Shown one piece after another: positions 56,873-64,000 of a stretch of 64,000 bases of DNA. A program made the translations under genes and the position numbers. The notes under the pieces are model-generated. The model worked only from the letters and a program-made list of their open reading frames with translations, was not told the origin of the DNA and did not search any database. Every line of letters starts with the position of its first letter. Position 1 is the first letter of the stretch. The DNA is taken from positions 372,001 to 436,000 of the forward strand of contig NZ_CP151842.1 of the NCBI RefSeq assembly GCF_038452265.1. The letters run 5' to 3'. The DNA comes from Vibrio diazotrophicus (GTDB lineage Bacteria > Pseudomonadota > Gammaproteobacteria > Enterobacterales > Vibrionaceae).

Positions 56873-56917
56873 CGTCACTTCAGTGATGTTTGGTCTTGTA
56901 AGTGGTAAATAAGGAGC

Positions 56918-57502
56918 TTACCACTGCCAAATTTGGCTAGGAGTAACGATTTTAGGCAAGGGAACATCCCACTCTTCTGTTGGCAGTTCGTCTACATGCT
57001 GGCAATCATGAGCTAAACCTAATGGAGATGCCCCTTTACCTGTAGTAAACCAAGGTTCGAGAGTTCGGTCATAATAGCCGCCGCCCATGCCTAATCTATG
57101 GCCCTGAGAGTCAAAAGCAACCAATGGTGTGCAGATAAGATCCAGTTCTTTGACCGGACAAATGAGGGTTTGATTGAGTTTAGGCTCAAGAATGCCAAAT
57201 TTGTTGTAAGTCATCGGTGTCTCTGGCTGACAATGCAGAAACAGTAAATGACCAGCAGAAAAAGGGTGTAAGACAGGCAGGTAAATACTTTTACCTTGTG
57301 ACCAAAGCCATTCAATTAACGGTTGGGTATCCAGTTCGCCATCGGTTGAGAGATAGAGAGCAATCTTCTGGCATGTGCGCATTTCTGGCAGAGTGGAAAA
57401 ACGTTCAATAAGCTCTTGGCTTGCCTGAAACTGAACATCACTGGCAAGTTGATTACGTTTATCGCGGATAAGTGTTCTTAGTTCTTGTCGTGAATACAAC
57501 AT
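56918..57502 (-). CDS. ygfA: 5-formyltetrahydrofolate cyclo-ligase
   Basis: The enzyme turns 5-formyl-THF into 5,10-methenyl-THF. The 194 residues contain the ATP-binding site PLVAFDSQGHRLGMGGGYYD and VPLPKIVTPS. As in E. coli it lies just after 6S RNA, and both are transcribed in the same direction; the 6S precursor can extend into it. Confidence 0.92.
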   Translation of the reverse strand: MLYSRQELRTLIRDKRNQLASDVQFQASQELIERFSTLPEMRTCQKIALYLSTDGELDTQPLIEWLWSQGKSIYLPVLHPFSAGHLLFLHCQPETPMTYNKFGILEPKLNQTLICPVKELDLICTPLVAFDSQGHRLGMGGGYYDRTLEPWFTTGKGASPLGLAHDCQHVDELPTEEWDVPLPKIVTPSQIWQW

Positions 57503-57505
57503 TAG

Positions 57506-57689
57506 GGAACCCCAGAGTGCCGTTGTAGATTGTGGCCCTTGAACCAGCTAGTTCAAGGCGGATCAGCAATGGTAACCGTAGGCTTCTCGGTACGAGCCAA
57601 GCTTGCTCAATAGCTACTAAGTACTAATCCTTGGGTATTGCTTATCGGCTCGGGGACTTAAATCCACTGACAAACACCCCAGGGTAAAT
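57506..57689 (-). ncRNA. ssrS: 6S RNA
   Basis: About 184 bases on the minus strand between zapA and ygfA, the conserved E. coli position. Diagnostic parts are AAGTCCCCGAGCCGATA, CCGAGAAGCCT, the hairpin CCTTGAACTAGCTGGTTCAAGG and complementary ends (TACCCTGGGG with CTCTGGGGTT) around a central bubble. 6S RNA traps sigma-70 RNA polymerase in stationary phase. Confidence 0.92.
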
Positions 57690-57707
57690 ACTTTTGATGG
57701 CGGACGT

Positions 57708-58016
57708 CTAGATTCGTTCTAGTGTCACCTTATTGAGAGCTTCTTCTAGAGAAACGGTGAGCTTTTCCATGCGTTCACTGATTTCTTGCTGTTGACCATT
57801 GTTTTGCTGCTGATAAGTTTGCAACTCATAGCAAATGTTCAACGCCGCAATAGTTAAGAGCTTCACTTCATTAGTTACTTTTGTGCGGTCAGCCATTTCT
57901 TTTAATCGTCGGTCTAGATCTTGGGCTGCACTAATCAGAGAGTCTTCCTGACCCGCTGGGCAATTTACCCGTGTCATTTTACCTAAAATTTCAACGTCAA
58001 CCGCTTGATTACTCAT
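57708..58016 (-). CDS. zapA: Cell division protein ZapA
   Basis: ZapA bundles FtsZ filaments at the division site. The 102 residues begin VDVEILGKMTRVNCPAGQED with a globular N-terminal half and a C-terminal coiled coil (about 60-100). It diverges from ygfB and precedes 6S RNA, as in E. coli. Confidence 0.93.
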   Translation of the reverse strand: MSNQAVDVEILGKMTRVNCPAGQEDSLISAAQDLDRRLKEMADRTKVTNEVKLLTIAALNICYELQTYQQQNNGQQQEISERMEKLTVSLEEALNKVTLERI

Positions 58017-58258
58017 GATAAATGAACTCTATTCATATCGCCAAAGATGATACTTCTCAAGTGACCATCGTTGGGGGAAACTATAGGTAAAGCGCTCTCA
58101 AGATTCAAGCTTTTCCCGATTATCTATCAAAAATGAGTAACGAAAACTCAGTTCTTAGTCAATTTGCGTAAAAGCTAGCCACAATTGGCAACTTGAGCGT
58201 TTTCGCATGAGTGTTGAAGTGGTAGGATTGGGCTTATTTTTCTGATTATGAGCCCGTT

Positions 58259-58834
58259 ATGAGCGACATTACATTTCCGACTTACGACATTTTATCTGGC
58301 GAGCTGAAGTCAGCTTCGTTAGGCATAAATCCTGCTGAACTGCACGGTTTGTTGACTGGCATGTTAGCTGGTGGATTAAGTTTGAAAGACGACAGCTGGC
58401 AGCCTTTGATTTTCGATTACACCAATGAAGGCATGGGTTGGCCGGTTAAAGCGCTTGAAATGGCAAAACAACTTTTAGTGGCAACCAATGCTGAGTTGAC
58501 GGACACCACTCTAGAGCTGAGTCTTGTTCTTCCGGTTGGAGAAGGCCCAGAGGCGCTGTTTGATTTTGCTGATGGAGTCGCGGATTGGGTAAACCACTTT
58601 ATTTCAGGTTTAGGTTTAGCGGGTGCTTCTCTGAACAAAGCGTCATCTGATGCAAAAGAAGCACTAGAAGACCTTGAAGAAATTACCAAGCTAGGCATTG
58701 ATGAAGACGATGATCTGGAAGAGCAAGCACACCTTTTAGAACAGGTGCTGGAGCACGTTAAAGCTTGTGCTCTGCTTCTGCATGCTGAGCTAGGGATTAA
58801 ACCAGAGCAAGACAAAGCACCGACCATTCACTAA
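58259..58834 (+). CDS. ygfB: UPF0149 family protein YgfB
   Basis: The 191-residue all-helical acidic protein matches the UPF0149 family (LHGLLTGMLAGGLSLKDDSW, FADGVADWVNHFISGLGLAG). It diverges from zapA and is followed after 11 bases by ubiH. The E. coli neighbour pepP is absent here. Its biochemical role is not settled. Confidence 0.93.
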   Translation: MSDITFPTYDILSGELKSASLGINPAELHGLLTGMLAGGLSLKDDSWQPLIFDYTNEGMGWPVKALEMAKQLLVATNAELTDTTLELSLVLPVGEGPEALFDFADGVADWVNHFISGLGLAGASLNKASSDAKEALEDLEEITKLGIDEDDDLEEQAHLLEQVLEHVKACALLLHAELGIKPEQDKAPTIH

Positions 58835-58845
58835 GGACAAGGACT

Positions 58846-60030
58846 GTGAGCCAAGTAAAATCGTTTGATGTGATTATTGCTGGTGGTGCTATGGCTGGAG
58901 CGACGCTGGCTCTGGCATTGCATCAATTGAGCCAAGGACGCTTATCTGTTGCGGTTGTTGAGCCGTATCAAACCGATCATCAGCAACATCCCGGTTTTGA
59001 TGCTCGTTCTATTGCTCTGTCTTATGGAACCGTCCAAATCTTGCAACGCTTTGGACTTTGGGAATCGCTTCAGTCTGTAGCCACACCTATCGAGCATATT
59101 CATGTCTCTGATCGTTCCCATGCCGGAATGACGGATATCACGAAAGAAGAAGTGGGCGTTAACGCATTAGGCTATGTGGTTGAGTTGGCTGATGTTGGAC
59201 GAATCTATGCAGAGAAGATCGAGAAAACATCCAGCATTACTCTGTATTGCCCGCAAAGTATTCAAAGCGTAGAGCGCAACATCAATAAAGTCACAGCGAT
59301 TTTATCTAATGGTGAACAAATAGAAGCTAAGCTACTAGTAGCGGCTGATGGTGCGGTGTCCACTTGTTGTGAACAAGTCGGCTTACCACTGCAAGAACAC
59401 GATTTTGAACAGGTAGCCATCATTGCCAATGTGGTTACGAGCGAAGCTCATCAAGGTCGTGCGTTCGAGCGATTTACCTCTCATGGTCCGATAGCGTTAT
59501 TGCCGATGAGTGACAATCGAATGTCGTTAGTTTGGTGTTTACCGCCAGATAAAGCACAAGCTGTTATGGCTTATGACGACGACGTGTTTCTCAATCAATT
59601 GCAAGCTGAGTTTGGCTGGCGTTTAGGTAAGCTTGAAAAAACGGGTGCAAGAAGCGCGTATCCGTTGCTATTGAGATATCGAGAACAAAATATCTCACAT
59701 CGTTTTGCCATTGTGGGGAACGCCGCTCAATCACTTCATCCTATTGCTGGGCAAGGTTTCAATCTTGGCATCCGTGATGTTGCCAGTTTGGCTGAAGAGA
59801 TCGTTCATGCTGAGGATGTGGGAAGTTACGCACTTCTGACAAAATTTAAGCGCAGACGTGACAACGACAGAACGGCAACGATTACGCTAACTTCCAGTCT
59901 GGTTCATCTGTTTTCAAATGACTGGCTAACTCTGCGTATTGGAAGAAATTTAGGATTAGCAGTGATGGATAACATTCCGGTGCTAAAAACTCCGCTGTTA
60001 CGCCGCACCTTGGGTGTGGTTAATCGATAA
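58846..60030 (+). CDS. ubiH: Ubiquinone biosynthesis hydroxylase UbiH
   Basis: UbiH is an FAD monooxygenase that hydroxylates a ubiquinone precursor. The GTG start gives a 394-residue protein with the FAD motif IIAGGAMAGATLALAL, the DG motif AADGAVSTCCEQVG and the second FAD site IVGNAAQSLHPIAGQGFNLG. AAGGA precedes the start. ubiI follows after eleven bases. Confidence 0.94.
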   Translation: MSQVKSFDVIIAGGAMAGATLALALHQLSQGRLSVAVVEPYQTDHQQHPGFDARSIALSYGTVQILQRFGLWESLQSVATPIEHIHVSDRSHAGMTDITKEEVGVNALGYVVELADVGRIYAEKIEKTSSITLYCPQSIQSVERNINKVTAILSNGEQIEAKLLVAADGAVSTCCEQVGLPLQEHDFEQVAIIANVVTSEAHQGRAFERFTSHGPIALLPMSDNRMSLVWCLPPDKAQAVMAYDDDVFLNQLQAEFGWRLGKLEKTGARSAYPLLLRYREQNISHRFAIVGNAAQSLHPIAGQGFNLGIRDVASLAEEIVHAEDVGSYALLTKFKRRRDNDRTATITLTSSLVHLFSNDWLTLRIGRNLGLAVMDNIPVLKTPLLRRTLGVVNR

Positions 60031-60041
60031 GGTACTCGAAA

Positions 60042-61271
60042 ATGATGCGAAGTGTAGATATTGCAATTGTCGGTGGCGGAATGGTTGGCCTAGCTTTAGC
60101 TGCGGCCTTTAAGCATACCGATTTAAGAATTGCAGTGATTGAAGGAAATCTTCCTCATGAAGGATTGGGTGAACAACCTGATACCCGAGTGTCTGCTTTA
60201 AGCCGCTCAAGTGAAGTGATTTTAAGAAACTTAGGCGCGTGGCAAGGTATTACCATGCGACGAGCTTCGCCATATCAAGCTATGGAAGTGTGGGAACAAG
60301 ACAGTTTTGCTCGTATAGAGTTTGATGCGAACAGCCTCACTCAACCTGATTTAGGTCATATCGTCGAAAACCGCGTCATTCAACTGGCATTACTTGACCA
60401 AGTGAAGCTGCAAGACAACGTTTCTCTATTTATGCCTGCAAGTTGTGAAAAAATGGCGATCGGAGAAAGCGAAGCGTGGCTAACCCTAAATAATGGACAG
60501 ACACTTACGGCCAAGCTAGTCGTCGGCGCTGATGGCGCAAACTCTTGGGTTCGCAAGCAACAGGACATTCCATTAACTCATTGGGATTACGGACACAGTG
60601 CTGTCGTGGCGAATGTTCACACTCATAAGCCGCATCAGCAAGTGGCTCGTCAGGTATTCACACCGTTAGGTCCACTGGCTTTTCTGCCTCTTGGCGATCC
60701 GAATATGAGCTCTATTGTTTGGTCGACTGATCCAAACCGAGCAGAACAGTTAGTCGCCATGGGCGATAGTGAGTTTAATAAGACACTGACAGCAGAATTC
60801 GATTCGAGACTCGGGCTGTGTAAAGTTGTCAGTGAACGAAGTGCTTTTCCTTTGAAGATGCGTTACGCGCGAGATTTCGTTGCAGAACGAGTGGCTTTAG
60901 TTGGCGATGCTGCGCACACCATTCATCCGCTGGCAGGTCAAGGCGTGAATCTCGGTTTTCTCGATGCCGCGAGCTTAGCTCAGGAAGTGATTGAACTCTG
61001 GAAGCAGGGGGAAGATATTGGCAGCAAGCGCAATCTACGCAGTTATGAGCGTTGGCGTAAAGCTGAAGCGGCAAAAATGATTGCAGCCATGCAAGGGTTC
61101 AAGGACTTATTTGAAGGTAACAATCCTGCGAAGAAATTGATCCGTGGTATTGGTATGCGTTTAGCGGGGCAACTGCCGGGCGCTAAAGATGAAATCATGA
61201 AGCGAGCGCTTGGATTAAAAGGCAACCTGCCTGATTTGGCCAAAGTGAATAACGCGCAACCTATGATTTAA
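60042..61271 (+). CDS. ubiI: Ubiquinone biosynthesis hydroxylase UbiI (VisC)
   Basis: UbiI is a paralogue of UbiH that performs the C5 hydroxylation. The 409 residues show IAIVGGGMVGLALAAAF, GADGANSWVRKQ and LVGDAAHTIHPLAGQGVNLG. It forms a two-gene unit with ubiH and ends at a hairpin terminator. Confidence 0.93.
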   Translation: MMRSVDIAIVGGGMVGLALAAAFKHTDLRIAVIEGNLPHEGLGEQPDTRVSALSRSSEVILRNLGAWQGITMRRASPYQAMEVWEQDSFARIEFDANSLTQPDLGHIVENRVIQLALLDQVKLQDNVSLFMPASCEKMAIGESEAWLTLNNGQTLTAKLVVGADGANSWVRKQQDIPLTHWDYGHSAVVANVHTHKPHQQVARQVFTPLGPLAFLPLGDPNMSSIVWSTDPNRAEQLVAMGDSEFNKTLTAEFDSRLGLCKVVSERSAFPLKMRYARDFVAERVALVGDAAHTIHPLAGQGVNLGFLDAASLAQEVIELWKQGEDIGSKRNLRSYERWRKAEAAKMIAAMQGFKDLFEGNNPAKKLIRGIGMRLAGQLPGAKDEIMKRALGLKGNLPDLAKVNNAQPMI

Positions 61272-61304
61272 AACGCTCTGTGAGTGAGATGCATCAAAAA
61301 CGTT

Positions 61305-61331
61305 AAAGGGTTGGCAATTGCCAACCCTTTT
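61305..61331 (+). terminator. Terminator after ubiI
   Basis: AAAGGGTTGGCAA and TTGCCAACCCTTTT form a perfect palindrome with T tail between convergent genes. Confidence 0.85.
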
Positions 61332-61367
61332 AAATTTGATCAGAAACTCATTCGCGAGAAGCGTTAT

Positions 61368-61574
61368 TTAAGCGTACGCACAGCGTAATTTTTTGATTTC
61401 TAGATTCACTTCTTTCACGGTCTGAAAATGTCGATGCTCAGCGCGTTCTGGCAAAATCAACTTACCGTTATCAAATTCGAATGTTCCAATTCCGTAGATA
61501 TAAATTCTTCCCTTAAAAAGACGACTAACATGTTTAGCAATCATTCCAGGCATGTAGCGCTTAAACAGTCTCAT
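61368..61574 (-). CDS. YtfK-like protein (DUF1107)
   Basis: The 68-residue protein MRLFKRYMPGMIAKHVSRLF, with GRIYIYGIGTFEFDNGKLIL, matches the DUF1107 family, whose E. coli member YtfK has the same length and stimulates SpoT-dependent ppGpp accumulation. The match to the E. coli sequence is clear along the whole length. Whether the role is conserved in vibrios is not shown by sequence. It is convergent with ubiI. Confidence 0.85.
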   Translation of the reverse strand: MRLFKRYMPGMIAKHVSRLFKGRIYIYGIGTFEFDNGKLILPERAEHRHFQTVKEVNLEIKKLRCAYA

Positions 61575-62141
61575 ACTTCGATCCTTACGTTGTTCAGCAC
61601 CTTAAGTATAGTAAAACCAGCATAAAGTAAGTGTGACTTAAATGGTGCTTTATGCAGTTTTTGCTGACGTATTTATATTAATGTGTGGTTCTATGCAAAA
61701 TTTTGGATAAATATCCTTATTTGTGTGACCAGAGCCTCAAATGAAAATGAACAATGGAACCCAAGGTTTTCTGGCGTGCTTATTGAGCCAGATGAATATT
61801 ACACAAAAAAGAATAATCCAATTTACATTCCCTTAATCAATGTAAATGCGAAATGCGTGCCAGCTTTAGGTAAAAAAGTGCCCGCAAAGATGTGCGGGCA
61901 AAAGTCACAGATGCATTACACAAAAAGTGGATGTCCTGAAACAATCAGTGGATTCACTTTTTTGTTGGTGAAGGGTACCCAGAATCACACATTCTGAATG
62001 AGCTTTAACCAACGGTTGGAGATTACTTTAAAATTTTATAAATGACTATTTATTGATCTTAAATGAGTAAAAATTCAGTTGGTGATTTTTATTTGTGTGA
62101 TTTTGATCGCTTTAAATTGTAATGCATTGCATCAATTTAGT
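61575..62141. other. Long gap between the YtfK-like and YbaK-domain genes
   Basis: 567 bases without a supported coding gene. A 104-codon frame on the plus strand (61683-61997) lacks a ribosome site and family features. The notable feature is a hairpin with an A tract at 61872-61900, which is an intrinsic terminator on the minus strand, about 240 bases beyond the YbaK-domain gene. The stretch in between could be a long 3' leader or hold a small RNA. Confidence 0.45.
61872..61900 (-). terminator. Minus-strand terminator beyond the YbaK-domain gene
   Basis: On the minus strand TGCCCGCA, a six-base loop and TGCGGGCA are followed by CTTTTTT. Confidence 0.75.
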
Positions 62142-62624
62142 TCATTCTTCGCGCTGAATGTGTGCAAAGCTCGGGCAACAAAGCTGAATCAGGTCGTGAG
62201 TTTGAAGGGCTATACCAGCCATTGAGGAGCCGCTACTGATGGTGACAACAGGTTGTTCAAGAATTTGATGATCAAAAATGACGGGCATTGACGTTTTAAG
62301 CAAAAGAGGAGTCACTGTTCCAATTTGATATCCGGTGATTGATTCGACATCTTTCATATTTACGCACGTCATGCGTCGCCATTGCAGAAAGGTTCTAACT
62401 TTTTTCGGATCAACACTCTTGTCTCCTTGAGCACAAGCTAGAGCTAGTTGACCGCCCATATCTCTAAGCAGGATGCACTTAACCATTTGATTTGGGGTGA
62501 TACCACGCTGATTTGCCGCATCTTCAATGGTGGTCGCGGGTGTTTGATGATGCAGCAAGCGGAAAGCCACTTGCTGCTGCTCAAGGAATTGAGTGAGTTT
62601 TGTCTCGCTAACTTTATTCGTCAT
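62142..62624 (-). CDS. YbaK/ProRS-associated domain protein
   Basis: The 160-residue protein has the YbaK/EbsC aminoacyl-tRNA deacylase fold (TIEDAANQRGITPNQMVKCI, CAQGDKSVDPKKVRTFL, YQIGTVTPLLLKTSMPVIFD). Relatives remove wrong amino acids from tRNA-Pro. The substrate here is not known. It starts just before the end of ygfZ with an 11-base overlap, so it is co-transcribed. Confidence 0.88.
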   Translation of the reverse strand: MTNKVSETKLTQFLEQQQVAFRLLHHQTPATTIEDAANQRGITPNQMVKCILLRDMGGQLALACAQGDKSVDPKKVRTFLQWRRMTCVNMKDVESITGYQIGTVTPLLLKTSMPVIFDHQILEQPVVTISSGSSMAGIALQTHDLIQLCCPSFAHIQREE

Positions 62625-63588
62625 CGTTTAATGAATAAGGAAGCGCTTCGATGGTCCAGCGAGTGTCCGGTTGCGAAGACAGCCTGAATTCTGTGTCTTC
62701 ATCTAAATTGTTTGGCAGTACGACTAAACCAATCGCTGTGTTATTAGCAAATGTGTAATGAACCATAAGTTGGCCTGCTGAACGCCAGTTTTCACCGACA
62801 GAACGTTCCAACTGAACGACTTCATCACTGTTCAATGGCGATTCTATGTTGCCTTTGACGATATACATTGCACGCTTGTTAATACCACGGTATTTGGCAC
62901 GAGCTACGGTTTCTTGGCCTGTATAGCAACCTTTGCTAAAGCTGATGCCATTTAGCGCTTGAAGGTTGAGTGCTTGAGGAATGTGCTCATTTTGCTCGGC
63001 TTGTGTTACCACAGGGTAAGCTTGCTCTATTTCAAATCTTGCCCAGAGTGTTTCATTAACTTTAGCGGCTTCAATACCATTGATTATCTTTTCTGCTTGC
63101 TCGCTATCAACCAATAGTAGCCAGCGTTGCGAATCAATTTTTACAGCACTTCCGCCTTCGATAGAGCGAACATCGCCACGAGTTTCGCTATGAGAATCAA
63201 TCCAAGCTTGGGCTTGTGCACCCATTAAACCCAGAGCAATATCGCTGCTGTGGGTTATCTCTGCTTTGGAGAAAATTGCATATTTCTTAAGTTCGCGCAG
63301 TTCTACGTCGATAGATGAAAGCGGCTGAAACATCGTATAACCACCGTTATGGTGGAAAATGCGAAAGACAGACCAGACTTTTCCTTTTGCGTCGCAATGT
63401 GCGCCGAAAGTCATTTGTTCAGCTTCCAGAGAAACCACGTTACAGGTAACTTGGCCTTGCAAATAAGACTTAGCATCTGTACCTACAATTTGAATAGCGC
63501 CCCAAGATGCTAGATGTGTGAGCATGAGCTCAGGCAAAGCGTCATCAGCATTGACAGATAGGGGAGAGAAAGTGTTTTTCCAATCCAT
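62614..63588 (-). CDS. ygfZ: Folate-binding Fe-S repair protein YgfZ
   Basis: YgfZ helps assembly or repair of iron-sulfur enzymes using tetrahydrofolate. The hallmark KGCYTGQE near residue 230 (FSKGCYTGQETVARAKYRG) is present. The start at 63588 (MDWKNTFSP) has GGTGAG just upstream; the ATG at 63600 lacks a ribosome site. The next gene on the other strand is sdhE, as in E. coli. Confidence 0.93.
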   Translation of the reverse strand: MDWKNTFSPLSVNADDALPELMLTHLASWGAIQIVGTDAKSYLQGQVTCNVVSLEAEQMTFGAHCDAKGKVWSVFRIFHHNGGYTMFQPLSSIDVELRELKKYAIFSKAEITHSSDIALGLMGAQAQAWIDSHSETRGDVRSIEGGSAVKIDSQRWLLLVDSEQAEKIINGIEAAKVNETLWARFEIEQAYPVVTQAEQNEHIPQALNLQALNGISFSKGCYTGQETVARAKYRGINKRAMYIVKGNIESPLNSDEVVQLERSVGENWRSAGQLMVHYTFANNTAIGLVVLPNNLDEDTEFRLSSQPDTRWTIEALPYSLNDDE

Positions 63589-63753
63589 GATACTCACCAT
63601 AGTGAACGATATTGATCTATGGTAATCCGGATAAGTTTTTTTGTCAGCTTGATTGGGACTGTGATTGAGACCCTAGTTGATTTTTCTGTCTGTTGGTAGA
63701 CTTAGCAAAATTACCGTTTGTTAGCCCAAATAACTATAAAGTGAGAAAGGTAG

Positions 63754-64000
63754 ATGTATAACGCTGAAGAAAAAGCTCGAATTAAATGGGCATGTCGTCG
63801 TGGTATGTTGGAACTGGACGTCGTTATTATGCCATTTTTTGAAGAGTGCTTTGACTCCTTAACTGAATCCGAGCAGAAGGATTTTGTCTCTTTGTTGGAA
63901 TGTGATGACCCAGATTTGTTTACTTGGATTATGGGACATGGTCGCTCTGAAAACTTAGGGCACGCAGCTATCGTTGATCAAATTGTCGCTCATAACCTCA
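63754..64000 (+). CDS. sdhE: FAD assembly factor SdhE (3' end outside window)
   Basis: The visible 82 codons read MYNAEEKARIKWACRRGMLE then LDVVIMPFFEECFDSL, the SdhE family, with the RGxxE motif in RRGMLELD that is needed to attach FAD to SdhA. SdhE has about 86-88 residues, so only a few codons are missing. It diverges from ygfZ. Confidence 0.93.
   Translation, partial: MYNAEEKARIKWACRRGMLELDVVIMPFFEECFDSLTESEQKDFVSLLECDDPDLFTWIMGHGRSENLGHAAIVDQIVAHNL

Noticed and set aside
61683..61997. 104-codon plus-strand frame in the 61.6-62.1 kb gap
   Set aside because: It includes the palindromic terminator sequence and has no ribosome site or domain pattern.

Overview
The window is a piece of a Vibrio main chromosome. 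This rests on the 16S and 23S sequences, on the rapA-rluA, lptFG, leu-leuO-ilvIH and serA-rpiA-6S-zapA-ubiH blocks in gammaproteobacterial order, on the several c-di-GMP turnover-type proteins, and on an ERIC-type intergenic repeat. Most of the window is housekeeping DNA. Two stretches are accessory: about 16.9-20.3 kb, with insertion-sequence debris, and 20.4-29.1 kb, an integrated element in a tRNA-Leu gene.

Layout: 1-16.8 kb holds a PIN-PhoH ATPase (partial), rapA, an NRAMP-like transporter with unusual metal-site motifs, rluA, a 2-hydroxyacid dehydrogenase, an AraC/GyrI-like regulator, valS-holC-pepA, lptF-lptG diverging from pepA, and an RDD membrane protein. At 16.9-19.7 kb there is a decayed IS3-family transposase tail and an AraC-type regulator gene cut by a complete IS630-family element (17211-18307, TA duplication). 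Removing the element restores the reading frame exactly. The regulator overlaps an upstream EAL phosphodiesterase gene.

From 20436 to 29130 an element of about 8.7 kb sits between a tRNA-Leu(CAA) 3' end and an imperfect direct repeat of it. It encodes a P4-type tyrosine integrase, an AlpA regulator preceded by a strong promoter and three tandem terminator hairpins, an unrecognised 375-aa coiled-coil protein, a Rha/antirepressor protein, an Ash/Icd-like protein, winged-helix replication-type proteins, and at its right end a probable MqsR-like toxin with an MqsA-HTH-Panacea (SocA/DUF4065) antitoxin under a twin-palindrome promoter. No capsid, portal, terminase or tail gene is recognisable, so a phage satellite or a reduced prophage is the best reading.

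After the element come a 2OG-Fe(II) oxygenase, a PAS/GGDEF-like/degenerate-EAL/CBS protein, an HD-GYP phosphodiesterase and a full rRNA operon (P1, P2, boxA, 16S, tRNA-Glu, 23S, 5S, tRNA-Thr, second 5S). From 40.5 kb: a DUF547 protein, leuDCBA with its leuL attenuator, a PAP2 phosphatase and a glycosyltransferase, leuO, an acyl-CoA synthetase and ilvIH, which together form a branched-chain amino acid block. Then follow serA, rpiA, an ERIC repeat, the 5-formyl-THF cyclo-ligase gene, 6S RNA, zapA, ygfB, ubiH, ubiI, a YtfK-like gene, a YbaK-domain protein, ygfZ and the start of sdhE.

Functions are assigned by reading the protein sequences. No database search was run.
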